Counted from the stretch's first letter, positions 50,486 to 59,121 are shown. The stretch is 64,000 bases of DNA from Streptomyces sp. Je 1-79 (GCF_025195125.1 NZ_JAMGSL010000017.1:42303-106302), one strand, 5' to 3'. Notes: generated from the letters alone by a model not told the origin. Program-made: numbers and translations.

Positions 50486-51694
50486 GTGGAGGAGAAGGAG
50501 CCGGTCGAGGACCTGCTGCGCCGCCACGCGCCGCAGGTCCTCGGCGCGCTCGTACGCCGGTACGGGCACTTCGACGCCGCTGAGGACGCCGTACAGGAGG
50601 CCCTGCTGGCCGCGGCACGGCAGTGGCCCGAGACCGGGACGCCCGCCAATCCGCGCGGCTGGCTGATCCGGGTGGCCTCGCGGCGGCTGACGGACCAGCT
50701 GCGGGCGGACGAGGCGAGGGCCAGGCGGGAGGAGACGGCCGCGCGCCTCGAACCCCGCGAGACCCGGGCGGCGCCGTCCGACGACGACACCCTGACGCTG
50801 CTCTTCCTCTGCTGCGACCCGGTGCTCGCGCCGGCCGGCCGGATCGCACTGACGCTGCGCGCGGTGGGCGGTCTCACCACGGCGGAGATCGCCCGGGCCC
50901 ATCTCGTACCGGAGGCGACGATCGCCCAGCGGATCAGCCGGGCGAAGGCGAAGCTGCGCGACCGCCCGTTCCATCCTCCCGGTCCCGAGGACCGGGACAC
51001 GCGCCTGGCCGCGGTCCTCCATGTGCTGTACCTGATCTTCAACGAGGGCTACACCGCCACCTCCGGCGCGGCCCTCCACCGGGCCGACCTGGCCCAGGAG
51101 GCGATCCGCCTGACCCGGGCCGCCCGCAGACTGCTCCCGCGCGAGGCCACGGTGACCGGGCTGCTCGCGCTGATGCTGCTCACGGAGGCCCGCAGCGCCG
51201 CCCGTACGGGCCCGCACGGCGAGCTGATCCCGCTCGACGAGCAGGACCGCACGCTCTGGGACCGGGCCGCGATCGAGGAGGGTACGGCGCTGGTGGAGGA
51301 GGCCCTGACCGAGGGGCCGCCGGGTCCGTACCAGCTCCAGGCGGCGATCTCCGCGCTCCACGACGAGGCCCGCGTGCCGGAGGACACGGACTGGCCGCAG
51401 ATCCTCGCCCTGTACGACGTCCTGATCGCCGACTGGCCCGACCCGATGGCCGAACTGGGCCGCGTGGTCGCCGTCGCGATGGCACACGGCCCGGAGAAGG
51501 CACTCACCGAACTCGCCGCCCTGGAGCCCCGGCTGAAGGACCACCACCGCCTCGCCGCCGTCCGGGCGCACCTCCTGGAACGCACCGGCGACCTGCCCGC
51601 GGCCCGCGAGGCCTACCAGGAGGCGGCCCGCCTCACCCTCAGCCTCCCGGAGCGCCACTACCTCAACACCAGGGCCGCCCGCCTGGCACCCTGA
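50486..51694 (+). CDS. ECF42-group RNA polymerase sigma factor (module 1)
   Basis: 402 residues from the GTG at 50486. Sigma region 2 (EDLLRRHAPQVLGALVRRYGHFDAAEDAVQEALLAAARQWP...NPRGWLIRVASRRLTDQLR) and region 4 (GRIALTLRAVGGLTTAEIARAHLVPEATIAQRISRAKAKL) are followed by a C-terminal extension of about 200 residues made of helical TPR-like repeats (LHVLYLIFNEGYTATSG ... ALYDVLIADWPDP ... AREAYQEAARLTL). That extension, instead of an anti-sigma factor gene, defines the ECF42 group, where it is known to be needed for activity in Streptomyces venezuelae. The neighbouring DGPF gene completes the module. Confidence 0.93.
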   Translation: MEEKEPVEDLLRRHAPQVLGALVRRYGHFDAAEDAVQEALLAAARQWPETGTPANPRGWLIRVASRRLTDQLRADEARARREETAARLEPRETRAAPSDDDTLTLLFLCCDPVLAPAGRIALTLRAVGGLTTAEIARAHLVPEATIAQRISRAKAKLRDRPFHPPGPEDRDTRLAAVLHVLYLIFNEGYTATSGAALHRADLAQEAIRLTRAARRLLPREATVTGLLALMLLTEARSAARTGPHGELIPLDEQDRTLWDRAAIEEGTALVEEALTEGPPGPYQLQAAISALHDEARVPEDTDWPQILALYDVLIADWPDPMAELGRVVAVAMAHGPEKALTELAALEPRLKDHHRLAAVRAHLLERTGDLPAAREAYQEAARLTLSLPERHYLNTRAARLAP

Positions 51695-51714
51695 GCCGCG
51701 GCCGTCCAGAGAGG

Positions 51715-52323
51715 TCAGTCCGTGGCGAGGCCCTTCAGGCGCTTGGCGATCTTCGTCAGGCGCTCGCCCTGGTAGCGCGCCGCCTGGAGCGTGTTCTCGT
51801 CCGGGGCGCCGTTGCCGCCCGGGTGCGAGGTGCCGTAGGGGTTGCCGCCCGCCGCGTAGACGGACGCGTCGGTGAAGCCGGGGGAGACGATGACCGAGCC
51901 CCAGTGGTGGAAGGTGTTGTAGAGCGCGAGCAGCGTCGACTCGTTGCCGCCGTGCACGTTGTGGGCGCTGGTGAAGGCGGTCGCGGGCTTGTCCGCGAAG
52001 GCGCCGGCGGCCCACAGGCCGCCGGTCGTGTCGATGAACTGCTTCAGCTGGGCGGCCACGTTTCCGTACCGGGTCGGCGAACCGAACGCGTAGGCGTCGG
52101 CCCACTCCAGGTCGTCGAGCGTGGCGGTCTCGATGTCCGCGGTGGCCTCCACATGGGCGCGCCAGGCCGGGTTGCCGTCGATGGCGGCCTCCGGGGCCAG
52201 CTCGGTCACGCGACGCAGCCGGACCTCCGCGCCGGCCTTCTCGGCGCCTTCGGCGACGGCCTGGGCGAGGTGGTGCACGCTCCCGGTGGCCGAGTAGTAG
52301 ATGACAGCGACCTTGACGGACAT
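51715..52323 (-). CDS. wrbA: NAD(P)H:quinone oxidoreductase, WrbA/flavodoxin family
   Basis: Two-electron reduction of quinones with bound FMN. 202 residues. The FMN phosphate loop is near the start (VIYYSATGSVHHLA), the WrbA region follows (GSPTRYGNVAAQLKQFIDTTGGLW), and GTSHPGGNG with ENTLQAARYQGERL completes the type IV NQO pattern. It lies between the two ECF42 modules but on the opposite strand and lacks the ECF42 promoter motif. A partial inverted repeat sits 15-35 bases upstream of its start. Confidence 0.92.
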   Translation of the reverse strand: MSVKVAVIYYSATGSVHHLAQAVAEGAEKAGAEVRLRRVTELAPEAAIDGNPAWRAHVEATADIETATLDDLEWADAYAFGSPTRYGNVAAQLKQFIDTTGGLWAAGAFADKPATAFTSAHNVHGGNESTLLALYNTFHHWGSVIVSPGFTDASVYAAGGNPYGTSHPGGNGAPDENTLQAARYQGERLTKIAKRLKGLATD

Positions 52324-52337
52324 GACGAGCTCCCTCT

Positions 52338-52357
52338 AACCGGATTTGCTTCCGTTT
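52338..52357. promoter_or_regulatory. Possible operator upstream of wrbA
   Basis: AACCGGATTTGCTTCCGTTT: arms CGGA and TCCG around six bases, with flanking AA/TT. Position and form fit a TetR- or MarR-type site; quinone reductase genes are often so controlled. Weak evidence. Confidence 0.35.
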
Positions 52358-52557
52358 CAGTGGTCCGAGGTTAAGCGGATAGCCTTCCACTTCGCAAGGG
52401 GAACCCGGGATGTCGGCGGGGCCGCTGACGGTCAGGGCCTCGCCGGACGCGAACACGTGGCCGTGGGCCGCCGACGTGCGCGAGCGGGCCCGAGCGCGGA
52501 GTCTTTTGAAGTCCGCCTGAAGTCCGCCGGAAAAATTTCGCGAGGGATGTCGAGGGA

Positions 52558-52584
52558 TGTCGAGAACCCGCGCGCGGCTCCGTC
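52558..52584 (+). promoter_or_regulatory. ECF42-type promoter of module 2
   Basis: TGTCGA (52558-52563), 17 bp, CGTC (52581-52584), about 50 bases before the second DGPF gene. The spacer matches that of module 1 at 14 of 17 positions. A second TGTCGA sits 10 bases upstream (52548-52553) as a direct repeat (GGGATGTCGA twice). Confidence 0.75.
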
Positions 52585-52634
52585 CCAGGAGCGAACACGG
52601 CCACAATGGGCCGTACCTCACCAGGGAGATCACC

Positions 52635-53042
52635 ATGGCCAAGTACCTGCTGCTCAAGCACTACCGGGGCGCGCCGGCATCGGTCAACGACGTGCCGATG
52701 GACCAGTGGGAGCCGGAGGAGGTCTCGGCGCACCTGCAGTACATGCGTGACTTCGCCGCCCGGCTCGAGGAGACCGGCGAGTTCGTCGACAGCCAGGCGC
52801 TCTCCCCCGGGGGCACCTTCGTCCGCTACGACGGCGAGGGGCGGCCGCCGGTCACCGACGGCCCGTTCGCGGAGACCAAGGACCTGATCGCCGGCTGGAT
52901 GGTGATCGACGTCGAGACCTACGAGCGTGCGGTCGAGCTGGCCGGCGAGCTGTCCGCGGCTCCGGGTGCGGGCGGGAAGCCGATCCACGAGTGGCTCGAA
53001 CTGCGCCCGTTCTACGGCGTGCAGCCCACGGTCACCGAGTGA
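52635..53042 (+). CDS. DGPF (YCII-related) protein of ECF42 module 2
   Basis: 135 residues: MAKYLLLKHYRGAPASVNDVPMDQWEP at the start, then GRPPVTDGPFAETKDLIAGWMVIDVETYERAVELAGEL with the DGPF signature complete. The ribosome site GGGAG lies nine bases before the ATG. It overlaps the second ECF42 gene by four bases (GTGA). Only distantly similar to the module 1 protein, so the duplication is old or the modules were acquired separately. Confidence 0.92.
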   Translation: MAKYLLLKHYRGAPASVNDVPMDQWEPEEVSAHLQYMRDFAARLEETGEFVDSQALSPGGTFVRYDGEGRPPVTDGPFAETKDLIAGWMVIDVETYERAVELAGELSAAPGAGGKPIHEWLELRPFYGVQPTVTE

Positions 53043-54184
53043 ACGAGCCGCTGCTCCGGGAGCTCGTGCCGGCGGTGATCGGTGTTCTCGTCCGTCGCGG
53101 AGCCGACTTCGCGGCGGCCGAGGACGCCGTACAGGAAGCCCTGGTCGAGGCCGTGCGCGGGTGGCCGGACGACCCGCCGCGCGACCCCAAGGGCTGGCTG
53201 GTCACGGTGGCCTGGCGGAAGTACCTCGACGCCGTCCGCGCGGACACGTCCCGGCGGCGGCGGGAGGAGCTGGTCGAGGCCGAGCCGCCGCCCGGCCCGG
53301 GCGGGACGGTGGACGACACGCTCGCGCTGTACTTTCTGTGCGCGCACCCGTCCCTGACACCGGCCTCGGCCGTCGCGCTCACGCTGCGCGCGGTCGGCGG
53401 TCTGACCACACGGCAGATCGCGCGGGCCTACCTCGTGCCGGAGGCGACCATGGCCCAGCGGATCAGCAGGGCCAAGCGGACCGTCTCCGCCGTCCGGTTC
53501 GACCAGGCCGGTGATGTCGCCACGGTGCTGCGCGTGCTCTACCTGGTCTTCAACGAGGGTTACTCCGGCGACGTCGACCTCTCCGCCGAGGCGATCCGGC
53601 TCACCCGCCAGCTGGCGGCCCGGACCTCCCACGAGGAGGTCGCGGGGCTGCTGGCGCTCATGCTGCTCCACCACGCACGGCGCCCCGCGCGGACCGGCCC
53701 GGACGGCAGGCTCGTGCCGCTGGCCGAGCAGGACCGCGGCCTGTGGAACACCCGGCTGATCACCGAGGGCGTCGAGGTGCTCCAGGCCGCCCTCGCCCGC
53801 GACCGCCTGGGCGAGTTCCAGGCCCAGGCGGCCGTCGCCGCGCTCCACGCCGACGCCCGGACGGCCGAGGAGACCGACTGGGTGCAGATCGTCGAGTGGT
53901 ACGACGAACTGGTGCGCCTCACCGACAGCCCCGTCGCCCGCCTCAACCGGGCCGTCGCGGTCGGCGAGGCCGACGGCCCGCGGGCCGGCCTGGCCGCCCT
54001 GACGGAGCTCGATCCGTCCCTGCCCCGGCACACCGCCGTCGCGGCCTATCTGCATGAACGTGACGGTGATCCGGTGACCGCGGCCCGGCTCTACGCCCAG
54101 GCCGCCCGATCGGCGCCGAACATCCCCGAACGCGACCACCTCACGCGACAGGCCGCCCGGCTCAACGCGCAGCTGCGCGGGTGA
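53039..54184 (+). CDS. ECF42-group RNA polymerase sigma factor (module 2)
   Basis: 381 residues from a GTG that overlaps the DGPF stop. Region 2 (LLRELVPAVIGVLVRRGADFAAAEDAVQEALVEAVRGWP...DPKGWLVTVAWRKYLDAVR), region 4 (AVALTLRAVGGLTTRQIARAYLVPEATMAQRISRAKRT) and the TPR-like C-terminal extension (LRVLYLVFNEGYSGD ... VEWYDELVRLTDSPVARLNRAVAVGE) match the module 1 sigma factor domain by domain, with a shorter region between 2 and 4. The promoter motifs of both modules are alike, so cross-regulation is possible. Confidence 0.93.
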   Translation: MNEPLLRELVPAVIGVLVRRGADFAAAEDAVQEALVEAVRGWPDDPPRDPKGWLVTVAWRKYLDAVRADTSRRRREELVEAEPPPGPGGTVDDTLALYFLCAHPSLTPASAVALTLRAVGGLTTRQIARAYLVPEATMAQRISRAKRTVSAVRFDQAGDVATVLRVLYLVFNEGYSGDVDLSAEAIRLTRQLAARTSHEEVAGLLALMLLHHARRPARTGPDGRLVPLAEQDRGLWNTRLITEGVEVLQAALARDRLGEFQAQAAVAALHADARTAEETDWVQIVEWYDELVRLTDSPVARLNRAVAVGEADGPRAGLAALTELDPSLPRHTAVAAYLHERDGDPVTAARLYAQAARSAPNIPERDHLTRQAARLNAQLRG

Positions 54185-54222
54185 GCGGGTGAGCGGGTCA
54201 GCGGGTCAGCGGGTGAGCGAGC
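54183..54222. repeat. 8-bp tandem repeat
   Basis: Five copies of GAGCGGGT (two as CAGCGGGT, the last degenerate) directly follow the second ECF42 stop codon (TGA at 54182-54184). Simple-sequence DNA in the 200-base spacer before the TetR gene; no other feature there. Confidence 0.7.
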
Positions 54223-54387
54223 CGGTACGGCCGTGGTCGGCCGCCGTGTGGGTTTCGGCCCTGGGTGCGGGGGCCCTGGGTTCCGCTTCGATGCCGTCCG
54301 CAACACTCAGAACCGGATAGTGCTCCGTTATGCTCGTGACAGGGACCGACCGAGGGGGTTCGGAGCGAAGGGCAGGCGGAGGCGGAC

Positions 54388-55200
54388 ATGATGAGCGCGA
54401 AGGAAACCCGGGCGGACAGAGCCCAGGACGCGGGCCACGTGGGCGGCACGGACGCCGCCGGCGACGCCAAGCAGGCCGGGGAGGCCAGCCAGGCCGGGCA
54501 CGCCAAGCAGGCCGGGCACGCGGGCGACGCCAAGCAGGCCGGGCACGCAGGCGACGCGGACGCCGCCCAGCCCGTCAGCCTCATCGCCATACCCCCCACC
54601 ACCCCCGGGATCCCCCTCCTCCCCACCTCCGGCCGCGCCGCCCCCGAGCGGGCCGACGCCGCGCGGAACCGGCGGAAGATCCTCGACGCCGCCGCCCGGC
54701 TCGTCGCCGAGGTGGGGCCCGCCGCCGTCACGATGAACCAGGTCGCCCACGCCAGCGGTATGGGCGTCGGCACCGTCTACCGCCGCTTCGGCGACGTCTC
54801 CCAGCTCCTGTGGGCGCTCCTGGACGACCGGGAACGGCAGTTCCAGGAGGCGTACATGGGCGGCCCGCCCCCGCTCGGCCCCGGTGCCCCCGACGACGAG
54901 CGGCTGCACGCCTTCCTCGACGCCCTCGTCGACCGGGTCCTCGAACAGCGCGAGCTGCTGCTCGCCGCCCAGGCCGCCGCCCCCAGCGCGACCTACACCA
55001 GCGGCGCGTACCTCGCCATGCACACCCACGTCACGCTGCTGCTCTCCCGGCTCCGGCCCGCGGGCGACAGCGCGCTCCTGGCCCACATGCTGCTCGCGCC
55101 GTTCTCGCCGAGCCTGATGCACCACCTCACCGTCGAGCGCGACGTCACCGCCGACGAGCTGAAGGCCGGGGTCAACGCCCTGCTGCACCTGGGGGGATGA
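54388..55200 (+). CDS. TetR-family regulator with repeat-rich N-terminal extension
   Basis: 270 residues. The first 90 residues are low complexity, with tandem AKQAGHAGD-type repeats (about 26-56) and a Pro-rich stretch. The TetR HTH then begins (ARNRRKILDAAARLVAEVGPAAVTMNQVAHASGMGVGTVYRRFGDVSQLLWALL), followed by a helical ligand domain with an Ala/Leu-rich end. The ATG at 54388 has GGAGG nine bases upstream, so the extension is really translated. The gene ends 29 bases inside the 3' end of the convergent TetR gene. Target genes are unknown; WrbA-type reductases and exporters are common targets of such proteins. Confidence 0.87.
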   Translation: MMSAKETRADRAQDAGHVGGTDAAGDAKQAGEASQAGHAKQAGHAGDAKQAGHAGDADAAQPVSLIAIPPTTPGIPLLPTSGRAAPERADAARNRRKILDAAARLVAEVGPAAVTMNQVAHASGMGVGTVYRRFGDVSQLLWALLDDRERQFQEAYMGGPPPLGPGAPDDERLHAFLDALVDRVLEQRELLLAAQAAAPSATYTSGAYLAMHTHVTLLLSRLRPAGDSALLAHMLLAPFSPSLMHHLTVERDVTADELKAGVNALLHLGG

Positions 55201-55957
55201 GCGCCGCGAGCCCGTCCAGGACCCGGGCGAGACCGAACCCGTAGGCGTACTCGGGGCTGTACATGCCCTGGTACGCGACGGCCGCCGCCTCCCCCACCCG
55301 CGACGCCAGCGGGAAGCGCTCCTCGTCGAACATCCGGGCCAGCAGCGGCGCGTGGGCGTCCCACCACTCGTGGTCGGACATCGCGCTCTCCCGGTCCACG
55401 GCCCGCGCGTCCAGCTCCGCACGGGCGGCGGACTGCACGAAGCCCAGGAGGTGGGCCAGCGCCGAGTCCATGGCCACGTCGTCGAGGCCGAGCCCCTCGA
55501 AGGCGCCGAGTTCGTGTTCGTACTTCGTCATCACGCCCGGCCCGAGCGGTGGCCGGTGGACCCGCAGCTCCGCCAGCCAGGGGTGGCGGAGATAGAGCGC
55601 GCGGTTGCCGTCGGCGACCGCTCTCACCCGCTCCCGCCAGGGCTCGTCCGGCGCGAAGGCGGCCCGTTCCATCCGCAGGAAGACGAGGTCCAGCATCAGA
55701 TCGAGCAGCTCGGCCTTGCCGGGGACGTACGTGTAGAGCGTCATCGGGGTCACGCCGAGGCGCTGCGCGACCGCGCGCATGGAGAGCGCGTCGAGGCCGC
55801 CCTCGTCGGCGAGGGCGACGGCCGCCTCGACGACGGCGTCGACCGTCAGCCCCTGACGCGGCCCGCGGCGGCCCGCCGGGGCGCTCGCGGCATCCCGCCA
55901 CAACAGCTCCAACGTCCGCGCCGGATCCCCCGCCCCGCTGCTCCGTTCCTTCGCCAT
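55172..55957 (-). CDS. TetR-family regulator (tetracycline-repressor-like C-terminal domain)
   Basis: 261 residues from the ATG at 55957; an ATG nine bases upstream is possible. HTH: LTVDAVVEAAVALADEGGLDALSMRAVAQRLGVTPMTLYTYVPGKAELLDLMLD, the pattern of the TetR_C_1 subgroup. The ligand domain follows with WRERVRAVADGNRALYLRHPWLAELRVHRPPLGP. It is divergent from the UvrA-like gene with 98 bases between, and a dyad with a good TetR fit sits in that gap, so it probably represses that gene, with a DNA-acting compound as the likely inducer. Confidence 0.9.
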   Translation of the reverse strand: MAKERSSGAGDPARTLELLWRDAASAPAGRRGPRQGLTVDAVVEAAVALADEGGLDALSMRAVAQRLGVTPMTLYTYVPGKAELLDLMLDLVFLRMERAAFAPDEPWRERVRAVADGNRALYLRHPWLAELRVHRPPLGPGVMTKYEHELGAFEGLGLDDVAMDSALAHLLGFVQSAARAELDARAVDRESAMSDHEWWDAHAPLLARMFDEERFPLASRVGEAAAVAYQGMYSPEYAYGFGLARVLDGLAALIPPGAAGR

Positions 55958-55991
55958 GCCGTCCATTCTCGCAGGTCAGACTCGTTCCTCA

Positions 55992-56016
55992 TTACTTCGT
56001 ACGCTGTATAGAGTAA
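55992..56016. promoter_or_regulatory. TetR-type operator between tetR and the uvrA-like gene
   Basis: A 25-bp imperfect palindrome TTACTTCGTACG-C-TGTATAGAGTAA (8 of 12 arm positions match). It is AT-richer than the surroundings and overlaps a -10-like TAGAGT reading toward the UvrA-like gene. Located 35 bases from the regulator start. Confidence 0.6.
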
Positions 56017-56055
56017 CGTGGCACGGGTACGGGACCACTATCGGAGGGCGCAGCC

Positions 56056-58326
56056 ATGACCACCCCCGCCGCAGCGGACAACCACCACGTCATCCAGGTC
56101 CGCGGGGCCCGCGAGAACAACCTGCGGAACGTCGACGTCGACCTGCCCAAGCGCCGCCTCACCGTCTTCACCGGCGTCTCCGGCTCCGGAAAGTCCTCGC
56201 TCGTCTTCGGCACCATCGCCGCCGAGTCGCAGCGCCTGATCAACGAGACCTACAGCGCCTTCCTCCAGTCCTTCATGCCGGCCCTCGGCCGCCCGGACGT
56301 GGACGGCCTGCACAACCTGAGCGCGGCGATCGTCGTCGACCAGGAGCGGATGGGCGCCAACTCCCGCTCCACGGTGGGCACGGCGACCGACGCGTACACG
56401 ATGCTGCGGATCGTCTTCAGCCGCCTCGGCACCCCGCACGTCGGCACCTCCGGCGCCTTCAGCTTCAACCTGCCCGAGGGCATGTGCCCGCGCTGCGAGG
56501 GGGTCGGCCAGATCTCCGACATCGACGTCGACGAACTCGTCGACCGCACCAAGTCCCTCAACGAGGGCGCCATCACCGTCCCGGGGTACGCCGTCGACTC
56601 CTGGATGTGGCAGATCATGGCCGGCTCCGGGTTCTACGACCCCGACAAGAAGCTCGCGGACTTCACCGAGCAGGAGTGGGAGGACTTCCTCCACAGGCCG
56701 TCCTGCAAGGTGCGGGTCGGCAGCAACAACTTCACCTACGAGGGCCTGGTGGTGAAGCTCCAGCGGACCGTCCTGGTCAAGGACCGGGACGCCATGCAGG
56801 CCCACATCCGCGCCTTCGTCGACCGGGCCGTCGTCTTCCGCACCTGCCCCGACTGCGCGGGCACCCGCCTGACGCAGGCCGCGCTGTCCTCCCGTATCGA
56901 CGGGGTGAACATCGCCGAGTGCTCGGCGATGCAGATCAGCGACCTCGCCGGCTTCGTCCGCCGGATCGACGACCCCTCCGTCGCCCCGCTCCTCGCCGGC
57001 CTGCGCGAACTGCTCGAATCACTCGTCGAGATCGGGCTCGGCTATCTGAGCCTGGACCGGGCCTCCGGCACGCTCTCCGGCGGCGAGGCGCAGCGCGTGA
57101 AGATGGTGCGCCACCTCGGCTCGTCCCTCACCGACGTCACGTACGTCTTCGACGAGCCGACCATCGGGCTGCACCCGCACGACATCCGCCGTATGAACGA
57201 CCTGCTGCTGCGGCTGCGCGACAAGGGCAACACGGTCCTCGTCGTCGAGCACAAGCCGGAGGTCATCGAGATCGCCGACCACGTCGTCGACCTCGGCCCG
57301 CGGGCCGGTACGGGAGGCGGCGAGATCTGCTACTCCGGCGACGTGCCGGGCCTGCGCGCCTCCGGGACGCTGACCGGCGCGCACCTCTCCCACCGGGCGA
57401 AGCTCCGGCCCGAGGTACGGCCCCGCACGGGCTCGCTCTCCATCACGGACGCGGCCCAGCACAACCTGCGGAACGTGAGCGTCGAGATCCCGACCGGCGT
57501 CCTGACCGTCGTCACGGGCGTCGCCGGCTCCGGCAAGTCCTCGCTCATCCACGGCAACCTGCCGGGCCGCGAGGGGGTCGTCGTCGCCGACCAGTCCCCG
57601 ATCCGCGGCTCGCGGCGCTCGAACCCGGCGACGTACACGGGCCTGCTGAACCCGATCCGTACCGCCTTCGCCAAGGCCAACGGGGCCAAGGCGGCTCTCT
57701 TCAGCGCCAACTCGGAGGGAGCCTGCCCGAAGTGCAACGGGCTCGGGCTCGTCTACACGGACCTGGCGATGATGGCGGGCGTCGCGTCGGTCTGCGAGGA
57801 GTGCGAGGGGAAGCGGTTCACGAGTGCGGTGCTCTCCTACACCCTCGACGGGAAGAACATCCACGAGGTCCTGTCGATGTCGATCGAGGAGGCGTACGAC
57901 TTCTTCACCGCCAAGGGCCAGGCCCGTACGATCCTCGGCCGGCTGAAGGACGTCGGCCTCGGCTACCTCCGGCTCGGCCAGCCCCTCAACACCCTTTCGG
58001 GCGGTGAGCGCCAGCGGCTGAAGCTGGCGATCCACATGGCGGAGAAGGGCGCGACCTACGTACTCGACGAGCCGACGACCGGCCTCCACCTGGCCGACGT
58101 CGACCAGCTCCTCGCCCTCCTGGACCGTCTCGTCGAGGCGGGCAACACGGTCGTCGTCATCGAGCACCACCAGGCGGTCATGGCCCACGCGGACTGGCTG
58201 ATCGACCTCGGCCCCGGCGCGGGTCACGACGGCGGCCGGATCGTCTTCGAGGGCACGCCGTCGGAACTGGTCGAGAAGGGCGACACCCTGACGGCACGTC
58301 ACCTTCGGGAGTACGTGGGGGTCTGA
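56056..58326 (+). CDS. UvrA-like ABC ATPase (class II, DrrC type)
   Basis: 756 residues, shorter than true UvrA (about 950) because the UvrB-binding and part of the insertion domains are missing. Two ABC modules are complete: Walker A GVSGSGKS (40-47) and GVAGSGKS (near 490), signatures LSGGEAQR and LSGGERQR, Walker B VFDEPTIGLHP and VLDEPTTGLHL. CxxC pairs (CPRC, CPDC, CPKC, CEEC) mark the zinc modules. Members such as DrrC of the daunorubicin producer protect DNA from intercalators. The ATG at 56056 has GGAGG upstream. A divergent TetR gene probably controls it, so it reads as an inducible resistance gene against a DNA-binding compound. Confidence 0.92.
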   Translation: MTTPAAADNHHVIQVRGARENNLRNVDVDLPKRRLTVFTGVSGSGKSSLVFGTIAAESQRLINETYSAFLQSFMPALGRPDVDGLHNLSAAIVVDQERMGANSRSTVGTATDAYTMLRIVFSRLGTPHVGTSGAFSFNLPEGMCPRCEGVGQISDIDVDELVDRTKSLNEGAITVPGYAVDSWMWQIMAGSGFYDPDKKLADFTEQEWEDFLHRPSCKVRVGSNNFTYEGLVVKLQRTVLVKDRDAMQAHIRAFVDRAVVFRTCPDCAGTRLTQAALSSRIDGVNIAECSAMQISDLAGFVRRIDDPSVAPLLAGLRELLESLVEIGLGYLSLDRASGTLSGGEAQRVKMVRHLGSSLTDVTYVFDEPTIGLHPHDIRRMNDLLLRLRDKGNTVLVVEHKPEVIEIADHVVDLGPRAGTGGGEICYSGDVPGLRASGTLTGAHLSHRAKLRPEVRPRTGSLSITDAAQHNLRNVSVEIPTGVLTVVTGVAGSGKSSLIHGNLPGREGVVVADQSPIRGSRRSNPATYTGLLNPIRTAFAKANGAKAALFSANSEGACPKCNGLGLVYTDLAMMAGVASVCEECEGKRFTSAVLSYTLDGKNIHEVLSMSIEEAYDFFTAKGQARTILGRLKDVGLGYLRLGQPLNTLSGGERQRLKLAIHMAEKGATYVLDEPTTGLHLADVDQLLALLDRLVEAGNTVVVIEHHQAVMAHADWLIDLGPGAGHDGGRIVFEGTPSELVEKGDTLTARHLREYVGV

Positions 58327-58330
58327 GCGC

Positions 58331-58450
58331 TCACAGGGGCTGCGACGGGGTCGACACCGGTAGGTCCACCAGGTGCGCGGCCGGGTTCCGTGCCGCGAGG
58401 AACGCCTCCAGGGTGCCCTCCGGCGCGGGTCCCAGCCGGTTGACCACGAC
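58331..58450 (-). pseudogene. Possible gene relic
   Basis: A short coding-like reading VVVNRLGPAPEGTLEAFLAARNPAAHLVDLPVSTPSQPL ends in a stop at 58331. Upstream, the frame shifts at about 58460 from MADLGPALGG (ATG at 58483). It might be the C-terminus of a lost gene. Family not recognised, no start or ribosome site; low confidence. Confidence 0.25.
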
Positions 58451-58545
58451 CGGCGGCCGCCGAGGGCGGGGCCCAGGTCCGCCATGCCGTCCATGGAGCG
58501 AAACCATCTGGACCCTGCACGCACCCGCACCGCACTATCACTGGC

Positions 58546-59121
58546 ATGGCGACCTTCCTCCTCCTCCACGGCTTCCAGAACCACCGTCCGCCCGGCCACT
58601 GGCACCACTGGCTCGCCGGCCGGCTCTCCGCACGCGGCCACGCGGTCCGCTATCCCCAACTGCCGGAACCGGACGCCCCGGTCCTGGAGGACTGGCTGGC
58701 GGCGCTGCGGGAACAGCTGGAGCGGCCCGCCGACGGCGAGTTCGTGGTCGTCGCCCACAGCCTCTCCGTCCTCCTCTGGCTGCACGCGGCGGCCCGGACC
58801 CCGGACGGCCTTCCCGTCGACCGGGTCCTGCTCGTCGCCCCGCCCTCCCCCGCCGTGACGGCCTCGATCCCCGAGATCGCCGCGTTCGCGGAGGGGCTCG
58901 ACCTCGGTTCCGTACGGCTCAAGGCACCGGCCCGGCTCGTCTACGCCGCCCAGGACCCCTACTGCCCCGAGGGCGCCGACGTCCCCTACGGGATCCCGCT
59001 CGGCCTCGACATGGACCTCGTCCCGGGCGGTGAACACCTCACCCCGGACTCCGGGTACGGGGAGTGGCCGTCGGTCCTCCAGTGGTGCGAGGACCCTGAT
59101 ACGCGGCTGGCGCCCCGGTAG
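58546..59121 (+). CDS. RBBP9/YdeN-type alpha/beta hydrolase
   Basis: 191 residues, a short alpha/beta hydrolase. FLLLHGFQNHRPPGHW gives the oxyanion loop, the nucleophile Ser72 lies in VVAHSLS (AxSxS instead of GxSxG, usual for this family), Asp in AAQDPYCP and His in GGEHLTPDSGYGEW complete a triad. Cytoplasmic serine hydrolase of unknown substrate. Its stop is immediately followed by the remains of a proline iminopeptidase gene. Confidence 0.9.
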   Translation: MATFLLLHGFQNHRPPGHWHHWLAGRLSARGHAVRYPQLPEPDAPVLEDWLAALREQLERPADGEFVVVAHSLSVLLWLHAAARTPDGLPVDRVLLVAPPSPAVTASIPEIAAFAEGLDLGSVRLKAPARLVYAAQDPYCPEGADVPYGIPLGLDMDLVPGGEHLTPDSGYGEWPSVLQWCEDPDTRLAPR

